From NCBI RefSeq assembly GCF_000317125.1, contig NC_019695.1, positions 3,336,336 through 3,400,335 on the forward strand: 64,000 bases of DNA. Reading direction: 5' to 3'. Source of the DNA: Chroococcidiopsis thermalis PCC 7203 (lineage in GTDB: Bacteria > Cyanobacteriota > Cyanobacteriia > Cyanobacteriales > Chroococcidiopsidaceae). Shown one piece after another: positions 47,249 through 56,102 of this stretch. Both the position numbers and the translations under genes were made by a program. The notes under the pieces are model-generated. The model ran no database searches and was not told the origin of the DNA. It saw only the letters and a program-made list of their open reading frames with translations. Each line of letters begins with the position of its first letter. Within the stretch, counting starts at the first letter, position 1.

Positions 47249-47939
47249 TGGGAATATTCAGGCGATAGCCTCTACCAGAGACCGTTTCGATCGCGCGATC
47301 GCTATCTACTACTGCTAATCGTCTTCTGAGCAGGCGAATTTGAGCTGCTACAACATTACTTGTCGTATCCGCCGTGACTTCCCAAAGTTGATTGCGGATC
47401 TGCTCGCTGGTGACAATCCGGTTTGGATGCTTCATGAAATACTCTAGCAGCTGAAACTCTTTATTCGTTAATTCGACTAACTGCTTACCACCGGAGCGCT
47501 CCAGACGATAGACACTGCGGGTATCGTAGTCCAAAATTAAATTACCTGCTTGTAGTTGTTGGGGTTGAAGTTGAGGCGATCGTCGATGGAGTGCTTTAAC
47601 TCTTGCTAGCAGTTCCGCCATACTAAATGGCTTTACTAGATAATCATCTGCCCCTGCACTCAAGCCAGCAACTCTATCTTCGACGCTATCTTTGGCAGTT
47701 AGCATTAACACTGGTAGCGGGCTGTTTTGCCTCCTTAACCGCTTACAAAGGTCTATACCTGACATACCAGGTAACAACCAGTCAAAGATAGCTAGCGTAT
47801 ACTGCATCTGCTGGTTTTCTAGGTAATCCCAAGCTTCCGTACCGTTGAAAACCAAGTCAACCACATATTTTTCTTGGTTTAAGGTGCGCTTGATGGCAGT
47901 TCCTAAGTCTGGTTCGTCTTCAACTAGTAGCACTCTCAT
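47235..47939 (-). CDS. rppA: OmpR-type response regulator, RppA/NrsR/CopR type
   Basis: 234 residues. Receiver domain 1-120 (RVLLVEDEPDLGTAIKRTLN, phosphoacceptor Asp in LAIFDWLLPGMSG about 51, Lys in DDYLVKPFSM) and a winged-helix C-terminal DNA-binding domain (ELTNKEFQLLEYFMKHPNRI, TSNVVAAQIRLLRRRL, VSGRGYRLN). It is the partner of the kinase that overlaps it. Two TTTCAT-N5-TTTCAT direct repeats with the 11-bp pitch preferred by this family lie upstream of the RND operon and of the DUF305 gene and are candidate targets. It begins 15 nt after the exported small protein. Confidence 0.9.
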   Translation of the reverse strand: MRVLLVEDEPDLGTAIKRTLNQEKYVVDLVFNGTEAWDYLENQQMQYTLAIFDWLLPGMSGIDLCKRLRRQNSPLPVLMLTAKDSVEDRVAGLSAGADDYLVKPFSMAELLARVKALHRRSPQLQPQQLQAGNLILDYDTRSVYRLERSGGKQLVELTNKEFQLLEYFMKHPNRIVTSEQIRNQLWEVTADTTSNVVAAQIRLLRRRLAVVDSDRAIETVSGRGYRLNIPNAAK

Positions 47940-47954
47940 ACTGTTGCATACAAA

Positions 47955-48422
47955 TTACTGCTTAAAACTAAAACGTCCGTTGACTTTTTCACCTTTAATA
48001 TCGGCAGTAACTTTCACTTGATATTGACCAGTTTTGTTTCCTGCAAGCAAAGCCGTGTAGTGTTGACCCTTAGTGTCATCCTGAAATGGAAGTGTTTTTT
48101 GCGTACCATCGGGCATTTGAATTTGAGCCATTACTTTAGCATTAGGAATTGTTGCGTGACTATCTCCTCTTTGCAGATAGAAATCTAAATGCGTTCCCTT
48201 ATCTTCTTTCAGAGTAACTAACTCTAAGTGATAAGCTCCTGATTCTACAACCTGACCACCTTTTTTACTTTTACTATCTTTAGTTGCACCTGCTGTTTCA
48301 CTAATTATTTCAGCTTGCGCTTTAATTTCTGAAGCTATAACGTTTGAGTCGCGATCGCTACTCCCTAAGAAAATAAATCCTGCAACACCTAAAAATAATA
48401 AGTTTGAATGGAATGTTTTCAT
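47955..48422 (-). CDS. Exported small protein, probable third member of the efflux operon
   Basis: 155 residues. A signal peptide (about 1-30) is followed by a Lys/Ser-rich linker and a beta-rich domain: GAYHLELVTLKEDKGTHLDF, PNAKVMAQIQMPDGTQKTLP and HYTALLAGNKTGQYQVKVTA, reminiscent of YtkA/FixH-like immunoglobulin folds. In Synechocystis the copper pump operon copBAC has a small periplasmic third gene (CopC); position and size here fit that role, but the identity is inferred from context. An IS element now separates it from the RND gene, and it is followed by the regulator pair. Confidence 0.6.
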   Translation of the reverse strand: MKTFHSNLLFLGVAGFIFLGSSDRDSNVIASEIKAQAEIISETAGATKDSKSKKGGQVVESGAYHLELVTLKEDKGTHLDFYLQRGDSHATIPNAKVMAQIQMPDGTQKTLPFQDDTKGQHYTALLAGNKTGQYQVKVTADIKGEKVNGRFSFKQ

Positions 48423-48455
48423 GATTCAAATCCAATTGATGTAATGTTTGTTTCC

Positions 48456-49662
48456 CTCAGATCTTGCAGCAAGTGATTTGAATGTCAAAACCAAGGGAGC
48501 GTGCTAGGGGTGTGAGGCGTTTGCTCTCCAGCAGCAGGAGCAACACCACTAGTTGAGGCAGTAATGCTTCAAGTGCCAGTTGAGCCGCCTTACCCCAATC
48601 AGGTGAGTCGGTAGATGCAGTAGACAAATAAGCCCAATGTGCTAACAAATAAGCTAAAAGTGACAATACCAGCCAACGGTAGACACCTAGCAATGTGCCC
48701 TGACCAAATTGGTCTAATCCAAACCGATGTTTAGCAGTTTTGAACCATCCCTCAATCTGCCAACGCTTTTTGCCCCAGTAATTGATAGTACTAGCTTTAA
48801 GTGGTTTGGTAGAGAGGACAAAGCGCTTTTCCAGCCTACCGTCGTCACGCTTGAGATAGTACCAAGACAGTGAAACTGGAAACTTTAATTTTACCAGTCG
48901 CACTTGTTGTCCCCGCCTGCATAGTTGCTTAACATTGCGCCCATCTTGTAGCTTGCGGTCACAGCGTACTCCGGCAATGGCGTGATATTTTAATTTACGT
49001 ATACCATGTAAAAATTCGGCACTACCAAAGGCTGTATCTACTAAAATCATGAGCTGAAAGTGTTGACTCAGCAATGAAGGTAAGCTTTGTACAAGTCGTA
49101 GCCCCAACTGTGCTGGTGAGGAATGATTTTTCCCTCGGTAAACTCGAAAATTCCACGGCACGCGCCATTGACCCACTACTAGATACATCACGACTAGGTG
49201 TAGCCCACGTTTGCTATGGAAGACTCGCACTAATCCATCCAACAGCTTGAACTTGCCGCGTTTTTCTAGGGTGGTTAAGTCGATGATGACTTGTAAGATG
49301 GGTCTACGTCCAATTCGTGGCTGTGACAGAATTTGCTGCAGGACAAAGGAGCGGGTACTACGAATCAGCCGACGAGTTGACCAGGGGTAGACGTTGAGAA
49401 ACCGACTTAAGGCACTGGCTGATTTAGTTTTGCATTGTTGGGGCAGAGGATGTCCTTGAGCTTGTAAAAATAATCCCAGCAAGGCTTGTAGGCTATCTCG
49501 TTGATAGTGGCTCGGCATCAAATCAAGTAGGGTGTAGACTAGCCCTTGGGCGTGGGCAAGAAGGGTTTCCATCGTTCTTGCATTCAATTGGTTTCACGCC
49601 CTTTTCTCTCATTGAAACCTACTCTTTCGCAACTAGAGTATCTGTACTGGTGCAAGATCTAA
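48456..49662 (-). mobile_element. IS4-type insertion sequence
   Basis: About 1.2 kb. The ends carry short terminal inverted repeats: CAGATCTTGCAGCA at the left (48458-48471) and, in reverse complement, TAGATCTTGCACCA at the right (about 49648-49661). One transposase gene fills the element; its stop codon lies in the left repeat. I see no clear target-site duplication. It sits between the RND pump gene and the exported small protein. Confidence 0.75.
48457..49587 (-). CDS. IS4-family DDE transposase
   Basis: 376 residues, intact. DDE residues: first Asp in VIIDLTTLEKRG, second in MILVDTAFGSAEFL, and Glu in the IS4 Y-R-E-K signature YWGKKRWQIEGWFKTAKHRF. The N-terminal part is a helical DNA-binding region, and the C-terminal 80 residues are hydrophobic and Leu-rich. 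No frameshift or stop is seen, so the element may still move. Confidence 0.92.
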   Translation of the reverse strand: MNARTMETLLAHAQGLVYTLLDLMPSHYQRDSLQALLGLFLQAQGHPLPQQCKTKSASALSRFLNVYPWSTRRLIRSTRSFVLQQILSQPRIGRRPILQVIIDLTTLEKRGKFKLLDGLVRVFHSKRGLHLVVMYLVVGQWRVPWNFRVYRGKNHSSPAQLGLRLVQSLPSLLSQHFQLMILVDTAFGSAEFLHGIRKLKYHAIAGVRCDRKLQDGRNVKQLCRRGQQVRLVKLKFPVSLSWYYLKRDDGRLEKRFVLSTKPLKASTINYWGKKRWQIEGWFKTAKHRFGLDQFGQGTLLGVYRWLVLSLLAYLLAHWAYLSTASTDSPDWGKAAQLALEALLPQLVVLLLLLESKRLTPLARSLGFDIQITCCKI

Positions 49663-49779
49663 GTAAACAAGAATATCTTGAGCAATTACGCTTCTACATG
49701 ACGGAACGTTGAGTTATATCTAAATCTGACACTAGCTCAGTCTTTTTGGAAAATAAAAACTCATAGGTTGCAGAGCGGA

Positions 49780-49930
49780 CGATCCCCCAACCCCCCTTTT
49801 TAAGGGGGGCTATGATTCTGCCTTTTCCAAGGGGAGCTAGGGCAATACAGCTTAGATAAGACTCGATCCCCCCAACCCCCGATGAATTGGGGGGCAATAT
49901 TCCCCCCTTTTTAAGGGGGGCTAGGGGGGA
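49780..49930. repeat. CCCCCCTTTTTAAGGGGGG hairpins behind the RND gene
   Basis: CCCCCCTTTTTAAGGGGGG occurs twice (about 49793-49811 and 49903-49921) with related GGGGGATC and CCCCCAACC text between. These look like a MITE-like repeat. One copy overlaps the 3' end of the RND gene and provides its last codons (IPPSPP). They could act as transcription stops for the pump operon. Confidence 0.65.
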
Positions 49931-52900
49931 TCTTCGAGGATCTTATACTTTTAACTGAATCATATAGGGAGCTAGGGGGGATATTTGAGGCTCTATCGTT
50001 TGTAACTGAATTGTATGGAACCAAAAATTTACCAAATTGAGCATATAAAGCTGGAATAACTAGCAGGGTTAATGCAGTGGAAGTAAACAACCCACCTAAA
50101 ACCACGATCGCTAAAGGTTGCAAAATTTCCTTACCTGCTCCACTACCAATCACCAGCGGAACCATACCTAGTGCTGAGGTAAGAGCCGTCATTAAAATAG
50201 CCGCTAGTCGTTCCATAGAACCCTCAAATAGGACTGACTGCAAGGGCATTCCCTGCGCTAACTTGGCGTTGTAGTTTTCAACTAATAGTAAACCGTTGCG
50301 CGTGGCGACTCCAAATAAAGTGATAAATCCGATCGTTGAAGCTACAGAAATGACTCCACCACCCAAAGCCACAGAAAAAATGCCTCCTACCAAAGCCAAG
50401 GGTAGGTTAATTAGAATCATCAACATGGCAGATATTGACTTGACGGCGAAGTACATTAAAACTGCAATAATGATAATAGCTAAACCACCAAATAGGAGTA
50501 AGTTTTGAGTGGCTCGTTGCTCTGATTCAAACTGACCACCATATTGAATAAAATAGCCAGATTGCAGTTGCACTCGCTGTTTAATATTAGTGCGAATATC
50601 TTCAATAACAGAACCTAAATCTCGACCGGATACATTAGCAGAAACAACAATTAATCGCGATACATTTTCCCGATTAATGGTATTGGGACCAGTACCGTAG
50701 TCAATTTTAGCAACAGTCGCCAGAGGAATTTTCTGTCCGTTGGGAGTATCGACTAATAAATTTCTGATAGTTTCTAAGTTATTGCGCTCGCTCTGTTTTA
50801 ACCATACTAATAAGTCGAATAACTGTTGTTCTTGCAATACCTGAGAAACGACTCGTCCATTTAAGGCAGTTTCGATCGCTTCTGATAGTTGACCGACTGA
50901 AAGACCGTAACGAGCAGCAGCAGCGCGATCGAATTGAATTTGTACCTGTTTAATTGGAACTTGGGGTTCTAGCTGCAAATCTACGATCCCCTGGACGTTG
51001 CTTATTGTTGCCTGAACTTCAGCACCAATACTGCGTAGTTCATCCAGTTCAGGACCAAAAATTTTCACCGCGATCGCACTTCTCACCCCAGATAGTACCT
51101 CATCCATGCGGTGAGAAATAAAACCACCAATACTAGGAGCAACACCTGGTAATTTCGCAAATTCTGCTCTAACCTTTTCAATAGTCGCTGCTCGATCTTT
51201 GATTCCTTCATCGCTAATTTCTATATCTACGTGTCCCAAGTTGACACCACCCGCATCTGCATCTCCAGGCGCACGTCCAGAGCGTAACTGCACCGACTCA
51301 AACCGAGGATCGCCTTTAAGCGCCTCTTGAATTGCCATTCCTGACTTGTTTGTGACTTCTAATGAAACACCAGGGTATAGCAACATCGCATTGACAAGCG
51401 ATCGCTCTTGAAATTCCGGTAAAAACACTCGTCCTAGCGACGGTAGCACGATCGCGGAGGCGATAAATAAAGCCACTGCGATCGTCAGAATGATACTCGG
51501 AACGCGAATGGAAAATCTGAGTAGGGGACGATACAACCGTTGAGACCAACGCGAAACCCAAGTTTCATCCTCTGGTAATCGGCGGTTGGCTAACAAGATG
51601 GCACACAAGGCTGGCGAGAGCGTCATTGCTACCAGAGTTGAAGCAAAAATAGAGACTAAGTAAGCCACACCCATTGGAGCAAAAATTCGACCCTCTACTC
51701 CAGTCAGCGTAAAAATTGGGGCAAAAATCACGGCGATAATGACTGTAGAAAATAGCACGCTCACGCGCACTTCGACTGAAGTATCGTAGACCACTTGGAA
51801 GGGATGAACCGGATTTCCCGCTAGCTGATTTTTCCGTAACCCTCGGTAGGCATTTTCCATATCCACAATTGAGTCATCTACCACCGAGCCAATTGCTACC
51901 GCTAGTCCTCCCAAAGTCATCGTGTTGATGCCTTGACCAAACCAATTCAAAATTAGCAATCCAATCAATATTGATAAAGGAATAGCGCTGAGAGTAATGA
52001 CGGCAGTACGCCAATTCATCAAAAACAGCACTAAGATAACGGAAACAATAATGATGCCATCGCGCAGGGAATCTTCAACATTTCTTATCGCGTCGTCGAT
52101 GAAGTTTTGCTGGCGAAAAGAAACGGTAACTTTAACATCTTTGGGTAGGCTAGGCTGAATATCTGCGATCGCTGCTTCGATCTCTTTTGTCACGGTCGAA
52201 GTATCAGCTTGAGGTTGCTTGTTAACCATCACGACAACCGCTCGCTGACCGTTGAAACTGCCATCACCCCGTTGCAAAGCTGCGCCGATTTGTACGTCGG
52301 CTACATCACTGAGTAATACGGGTTTGCCGTTACGGGCAGTAACGACCGATTGTTTTAACTCCTCGATGGATGAAATTCGCCCGATGCCCCGAATTAATAA
52401 TTCTCGATCTGGGTTGACAAGAAAGCCACCAGCAGCATTGGTATTCGCCGCTCGTGCTGCTTCGGTAACTTCTGCCAAAGACACGTTAAAGGTTTGTAAC
52501 TTTGCAGGATCGGTCAACACTTGATATTGGCGAATATCTCCTCCATAGGCAATGACTTGAGAAACTCCTGGCACTGCCAGCAGGCGGTTAGTAATATCGC
52601 GATCGACCAGCCGCCTCACTTCCATCACTGGTGTCGTCTCAGCAGTAAACGCATATTGCAACATCGTACCGATGGGAGAGCTAGTTGGAGAAATTTGCGG
52701 TGGCTCGATATTCTGAGGTAGCTTACTTTGGGCTTGCTGCAATCGTTCTGTCACCAACTGGCGAGCTTGAAATACATCAGTGTCCCAGCTAAAGATGACC
52801 TTGACAACGGAAATTCCAACCGCAGAAGACGAGCGTACTGTCGTCACTCCAGGCGTACCATTGATGGCACTTTCAATTGGTAATGTAATTAAAGATTCGA

Positions 52901-53081
52901 CTTCTTCAGGAGCTAGTCCTGGTGCTTCTGTTTGAATTTCAACTTGGGGCGGTGCAAAATTCGGAAAAACATCTAAGGGCATCTGCCTTAAATTGTAAAT
53001 TCCTAATATGGTGACAATAATTGCTCCCAGAACAACCAGCCAGCGTTGAATAATTGACCACTTCAGGATGGAATTGAGCAT
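49911..53081 (-). CDS. HME-RND efflux pump, CusA/CzcA/CopA type
   Basis: 1056 residues with about 12 membrane segments and two large periplasmic loops. The start LKWSIIQRWLVVLGAIIVTI with LRQMPLDVFPNFAPPQVEIQ and the fourth membrane segment GGLAVAIGSVVDDSIVDMEN (Asp pair for proton relay) identify the heavy-metal efflux RND family. It expels metal ions across the envelope with a periplasmic adaptor and outer-membrane channel. The C-terminal 25 residues (NIPPSSLYDS, SKIPPSPP) derive from a G-rich repeat and are not native. It follows the adaptor gene by 19 nt. Metal is probably Cu or Ni by context. Confidence 0.93.
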   Translation of the reverse strand: MLNSILKWSIIQRWLVVLGAIIVTILGIYNLRQMPLDVFPNFAPPQVEIQTEAPGLAPEEVESLITLPIESAINGTPGVTTVRSSSAVGISVVKVIFSWDTDVFQARQLVTERLQQAQSKLPQNIEPPQISPTSSPIGTMLQYAFTAETTPVMEVRRLVDRDITNRLLAVPGVSQVIAYGGDIRQYQVLTDPAKLQTFNVSLAEVTEAARAANTNAAGGFLVNPDRELLIRGIGRISSIEELKQSVVTARNGKPVLLSDVADVQIGAALQRGDGSFNGQRAVVVMVNKQPQADTSTVTKEIEAAIADIQPSLPKDVKVTVSFRQQNFIDDAIRNVEDSLRDGIIIVSVILVLFLMNWRTAVITLSAIPLSILIGLLILNWFGQGINTMTLGGLAVAIGSVVDDSIVDMENAYRGLRKNQLAGNPVHPFQVVYDTSVEVRVSVLFSTVIIAVIFAPIFTLTGVEGRIFAPMGVAYLVSIFASTLVAMTLSPALCAILLANRRLPEDETWVSRWSQRLYRPLLRFSIRVPSIILTIAVALFIASAIVLPSLGRVFLPEFQERSLVNAMLLYPGVSLEVTNKSGMAIQEALKGDPRFESVQLRSGRAPGDADAGGVNLGHVDIEISDEGIKDRAATIEKVRAEFAKLPGVAPSIGGFISHRMDEVLSGVRSAIAVKIFGPELDELRSIGAEVQATISNVQGIVDLQLEPQVPIKQVQIQFDRAAAARYGLSVGQLSEAIETALNGRVVSQVLQEQQLFDLLVWLKQSERNNLETIRNLLVDTPNGQKIPLATVAKIDYGTGPNTINRENVSRLIVVSANVSGRDLGSVIEDIRTNIKQRVQLQSGYFIQYGGQFESEQRATQNLLLFGGLAIIIIAVLMYFAVKSISAMLMILINLPLALVGGIFSVALGGGVISVASTIGFITLFGVATRNGLLLVENYNAKLAQGMPLQSVLFEGSMERLAAILMTALTSALGMVPLVIGSGAGKEILQPLAIVVLGGLFTSTALTLLVIPALYAQFGKFLVPYNSVTNDRASNIPPSSLYDSVKSIRSSKIPPSPP

Positions 53082-53100
53082 TGACTTACCAAAAATATCT

Positions 53101-54843
53101 TTACTTCCAATCTCCGATCTCTGACTGCTGGCTTCTCGTATGATGGTTGTCGTTCATCGAATTTGATTCGTCACCAAAAACAGACTCTCCGCTCTCGCCT
53201 GGTTCGGATGCAGGATAAGTCGATCTGCTAGAACTTTTACCATTTCGATACTCATTCACTTCGTCAGCAAATCCTGTAGACGCTGGCACGAGCTGAGACT
53301 TGGTACGACGACTAGACCAAACAGCACCTGCCGCGAAAGCAGCAATACCAATTACCAATCCGCCTGTTGCTCCTGCCAACCACCAAGGAAATTGCAATCC
53401 TGTTGTTGTAGAGGCAGAAGTTTTTGCTCCCCCTGCTCCCCTGCTTCCCTGCTTCCCTGCCTTCCCGCCTCCCCGTAAAGACTGTGCGTATAGTTGAGGC
53501 GCGCGTTGAGTGACGATCGCATCCCCCTCAAACAACCCGCTTTTGACCTCAATCGTATCCCCAATGGTCTGACCTAAAATCACTTCAACAGGTTGATAGG
53601 CATTCCCATTTTGGATGTAAACCATGTGTTTGCCGTTTGCCTCTACCACAGCTGAGCTAGGAATTGCCAGAGCTGTCGCTGTTCTATCTGCAAGTACGTC
53701 TAGTTGGGCAAACATCCCTGGTTTTAGGACTCCGCCAGAGTTATCGATCTCGGCTTTGACAGGTACTACCCGTGTTTCGCCTTCTACAACCGAACCAATT
53801 ACAGCAACTCGTCCAGTGAAAGTTCGGTTAGGCATAGAAGCAACTGTGACTCTAACTGTTTGACCGTTTTTGACTTTATTTAAATCTTTTTCATAAATGT
53901 TAGCTGTGGCATAAACCCGACTGTCATTTACAATTGTCATCAGCTTGCCACCTGTATCCTCGAAGGATTGACCGAGAGTCACGTCGCGATCGGCAACTCT
54001 ACCTGAAATAGGAGCTGTAACTGTTACCTGTCCTTGCGCATTAGCTTTTGCACCCAGTTGTTGTAGTCGAGTTTGATATGCTGTGTCGCTGAGACTTAAA
54101 TGCGACTGAGCCGCTTGCACGGATGACTGAGCGCGTTTGAGATCGGCTTCGGCTGCAATGACATCTCGGCGGCTATCTGCTGCTGTCAGTTTAGCTTTGG
54201 CTTCGGCTAGCTGAGTTTGAGATTCTAGAGCTTGGCGACGGGGTATTGCGCCTTGAGTTAATAAAATTTGGTCTTTGTCAGATTTTTCTTGAGCAAAGTC
54301 TACTTGACTTTGTGCTTGGGCAATTTCTGCGGCAGCAATTTGTGAGAAACGCTGATAGTTTTGTTGCGCTAGCCTTAGATCTGCTTGCGCTTTTTGTAAA
54401 TCTGCTCGTGCCTCGGCTCGCTTTTCTTGGGAAGTGACGCGCAGTTCTACTAAGTCGGGAGCCGCTAAAATAGCGACAGGTTGACCTGCTTGCACGTAAG
54501 CACCAGGTTGTACTAATAATTGGTCTACCTTAGCTCCTGAGATCGGTGTCGTAACTTCTACTTGTCGATTGGGCAAAGTTTCAATTTGTCCAGTTGCTGG
54601 TAGTCCTACAGCGAGTTGTTGTCGCTTAACTGGTTCTACTTTAATTTCCAAACGCTTGACAGTTTGGGCATCGACTTGAATCGAGTCAGTCGTTTGAGTT
54701 GCCTCACTTCCGCCGTGAAATTCATCTCCGTGTCCGCCGTGAGCTAACACAGTTACGGGAACCATCACGATCGCTAGGCTAACGATCGCTCCCGATATGC
54801 GGCAAAGCGGTGCAGGCGATCGCTTCAGGTATGATTTGCGCAT
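53101..54843 (-). CDS. RND periplasmic adaptor (CusB/CzcB type) with C-terminal anchor
   Basis: 580 residues. Signal-anchor (about 18-34), then a His-rich AHGGHGDEFHGG stretch that could bind metal. The adaptor core has the lipoyl-like half VTTPISGAKVDQLLVQPGAY, a long alpha-hairpin (about 130-255), the second lipoyl half VTAPISGRVADRDVTLGQSF and a beta-barrel (VASMPNRTFTGRVAVIGSVV). Unusually, residues about 485-510 (WWLAGATGGLVIGIAAFAAG) form a C-terminal membrane helix followed by a polar tail. First gene of the pump operon; a TTTCAT direct repeat lies 86-102 nt upstream. Confidence 0.9.
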   Translation of the reverse strand: MRKSYLKRSPAPLCRISGAIVSLAIVMVPVTVLAHGGHGDEFHGGSEATQTTDSIQVDAQTVKRLEIKVEPVKRQQLAVGLPATGQIETLPNRQVEVTTPISGAKVDQLLVQPGAYVQAGQPVAILAAPDLVELRVTSQEKRAEARADLQKAQADLRLAQQNYQRFSQIAAAEIAQAQSQVDFAQEKSDKDQILLTQGAIPRRQALESQTQLAEAKAKLTAADSRRDVIAAEADLKRAQSSVQAAQSHLSLSDTAYQTRLQQLGAKANAQGQVTVTAPISGRVADRDVTLGQSFEDTGGKLMTIVNDSRVYATANIYEKDLNKVKNGQTVRVTVASMPNRTFTGRVAVIGSVVEGETRVVPVKAEIDNSGGVLKPGMFAQLDVLADRTATALAIPSSAVVEANGKHMVYIQNGNAYQPVEVILGQTIGDTIEVKSGLFEGDAIVTQRAPQLYAQSLRGGGKAGKQGSRGAGGAKTSASTTTGLQFPWWLAGATGGLVIGIAAFAAGAVWSSRRTKSQLVPASTGFADEVNEYRNGKSSSRSTYPASEPGESGESVFGDESNSMNDNHHTRSQQSEIGDWK

Positions 54844-54928
54844 TATTTATATAGAAATATCCTCGCGTACCATCAGAGCAAACGAGTGCTACAACTGCAC
54901 TACTGATTATTCAGTTTCCCCCATGCGA

Positions 54929-54945
54929 ATGAAATCAAGATGAAA
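54929..54945. promoter_or_regulatory. TTTCAT-N5-TTTCAT direct repeat upstream of the pump operon
   Basis: On the minus strand TTTCAT, five bases (CTTGA), TTTCAT. The 11-bp pitch is typical for OmpR-family dimers. The identical arrangement occurs at 55949-55965. Candidate site for the RppA/CopR-type regulator. Confidence 0.55.
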
Positions 54946-55050
54946 TTGCGATCGCCGATTCAATTTGAACAGTTTTCAATTGGATGAGATACACGATCTG
55001 TAGGGATGCACAACTGTGCGCCCCTACGTTAGCGCTACAATGTATGCAAT

Positions 55051-55764
55051 CTACTGGTTATACCAAGCCTTGCGCCACTGCTTCATTTGAGCAATCTCTT
55101 TCTGTTGATCGCTAATAATGTTTTTTGCCAATTGCTTAATTTCCGGTCGCTGCGACTTTTTCAGCGCGTCTTGAGCCATTGTCACCGCACCTTCATGATG
55201 CGGAATCATTGCATTAATGAAGCGGAGGTCGAATTGAGAGTCAGCTACACCTAAATCTTGGCTCATCATCATGCCTTGCATCTGGTCTGATGACATCGGC
55301 ATCATATGTCCCATTTGAGAGTGATAAGCCATCATCTGCTTGCCTGCTTTGGGATACCAGGCTTGTCGCCACTGTTTCATTTGCCCAATCTCCCGATTTT
55401 GAGCAGTGATGATGTTATCCGCTAGTTTTTTGATTTCAGGACGCTTTGATTTTTGCTGTGCCTCTTTTGCCATCTCGATCGCCCCTTGGTGATGCATTCT
55501 CATCGCATCAATGAATCGCAGATCGTAGTTGGCATCAGCTGGACCTAAATCCATCGACATGCTGTGATTCATCATGCCGCTACCATGTTGCATCATGCTG
55601 CCACCATGTTGCATGTCCTGCTTCAGATGAGCGTTGGTATTGTTGGCAGTTTTGCTGTCTTTTGCCGAGATCCCAAAATTAGCAGCCAGTACACCAATTG
55701 TCATTGTGGCGATCGCTGTTAGAGTTAATACCAAAACTTTAGTTTTTCCAGAATTATTTTGCAT
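55051..55764 (-). CDS. Tandem DUF305 protein (CopM-like periplasmic copper binder)
   Basis: 237 residues from the ATG at 55764. An upstream ATG at 55812 would precede the likely transcription start of the MerR-type promoter and is rejected. A signal peptide (about 10-32) is followed by a Met/His-rich segment (MQHGGSMMQHGSGMMNHSM) and two DUF305 repeats: YDLRFIDAMRMHHQGAIEMA with MKQWRQAWYP, and FDLRFINAMIPHHEGAVTMA with MKQWRKAWYN. The HH pairs and Met residues fit copper binding as in Synechocystis CopM. It is expressed alone, with two regulatory boxes upstream. Confidence 0.88.
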   Translation of the reverse strand: MQNNSGKTKVLVLTLTAIATMTIGVLAANFGISAKDSKTANNTNAHLKQDMQHGGSMMQHGSGMMNHSMSMDLGPADANYDLRFIDAMRMHHQGAIEMAKEAQQKSKRPEIKKLADNIITAQNREIGQMKQWRQAWYPKAGKQMMAYHSQMGHMMPMSSDQMQGMMMSQDLGVADSQFDLRFINAMIPHHEGAVTMAQDALKKSQRPEIKQLAKNIISDQQKEIAQMKQWRKAWYNQ

Positions 55765-55817
55765 AAATGACTTTCTATCCATCAATAGTAGAATTTGCTT
55801 GAAAATTACCATCTCAA

Positions 55818-55848
55818 TTATGAAATCTCTAGCTGACTAGAGAGTCAA
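55818..55848 (-). promoter_or_regulatory. MerR-type promoter with 19-bp spacer before the DUF305 gene
   Basis: Minus strand: TTGACT (55848-55843), 19-bp spacer holding the palindrome CTCTAGTCAGCTAGAG, then TCATAA/CATAAT near 55823-55817. The overlong spacer with a dyad is the hallmark of MerR-activated promoters. The same layout precedes the merR gene. Confidence 0.75.
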
Positions 55849-55948
55849 CTATTACGTTTACACAAGGATATGACTGCTCATACAAGATGAAGGTTGCACT
55901 CAATAAAGAGTTTGCATTGTACCAAGATTCAAGTATTACAAAACTAAG

Positions 55949-55965
55949 ATGAAATTAGGATGAAA
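55949..55965. promoter_or_regulatory. TTTCAT-N5-TTTCAT direct repeat between the DUF305 and Cys-rich genes
   Basis: On the minus strand TTTCAT, CCTAA, TTTCAT. It is 101 nt upstream of the MerR-type -35 of the DUF305 gene and 138 nt upstream of the Cys-rich gene on the other strand, so it could act on either. Confidence 0.5.
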
Positions 55966-56102
55966 TTACTGTATCTCTACAGTCAGAAATCTGCTCCATA
56001 CCATTAGAAAGAGGCGATCGCATTTGCTACCTTCTAAAGTGAAACTACAGAAGCATAATGACTGCTTCATTATTTTGTTTTTAAAGCTTTTGGAGGAGAG
56101 TT

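Noticed and set aside
48440-49680. Target-site duplication of the IS4-type element
   Set aside because: Flanks TGTTTGTTTCC and TAAACAAGAAT do not form a direct repeat; the borders may be off by a few bases.
49694-49897. 67-residue minus-strand frame next to the IS element
   Set aside because: Encoded by G-rich repeat sequence (GKGRIIAPLKKGGWG type) common in cyanobacterial intergenic DNA.
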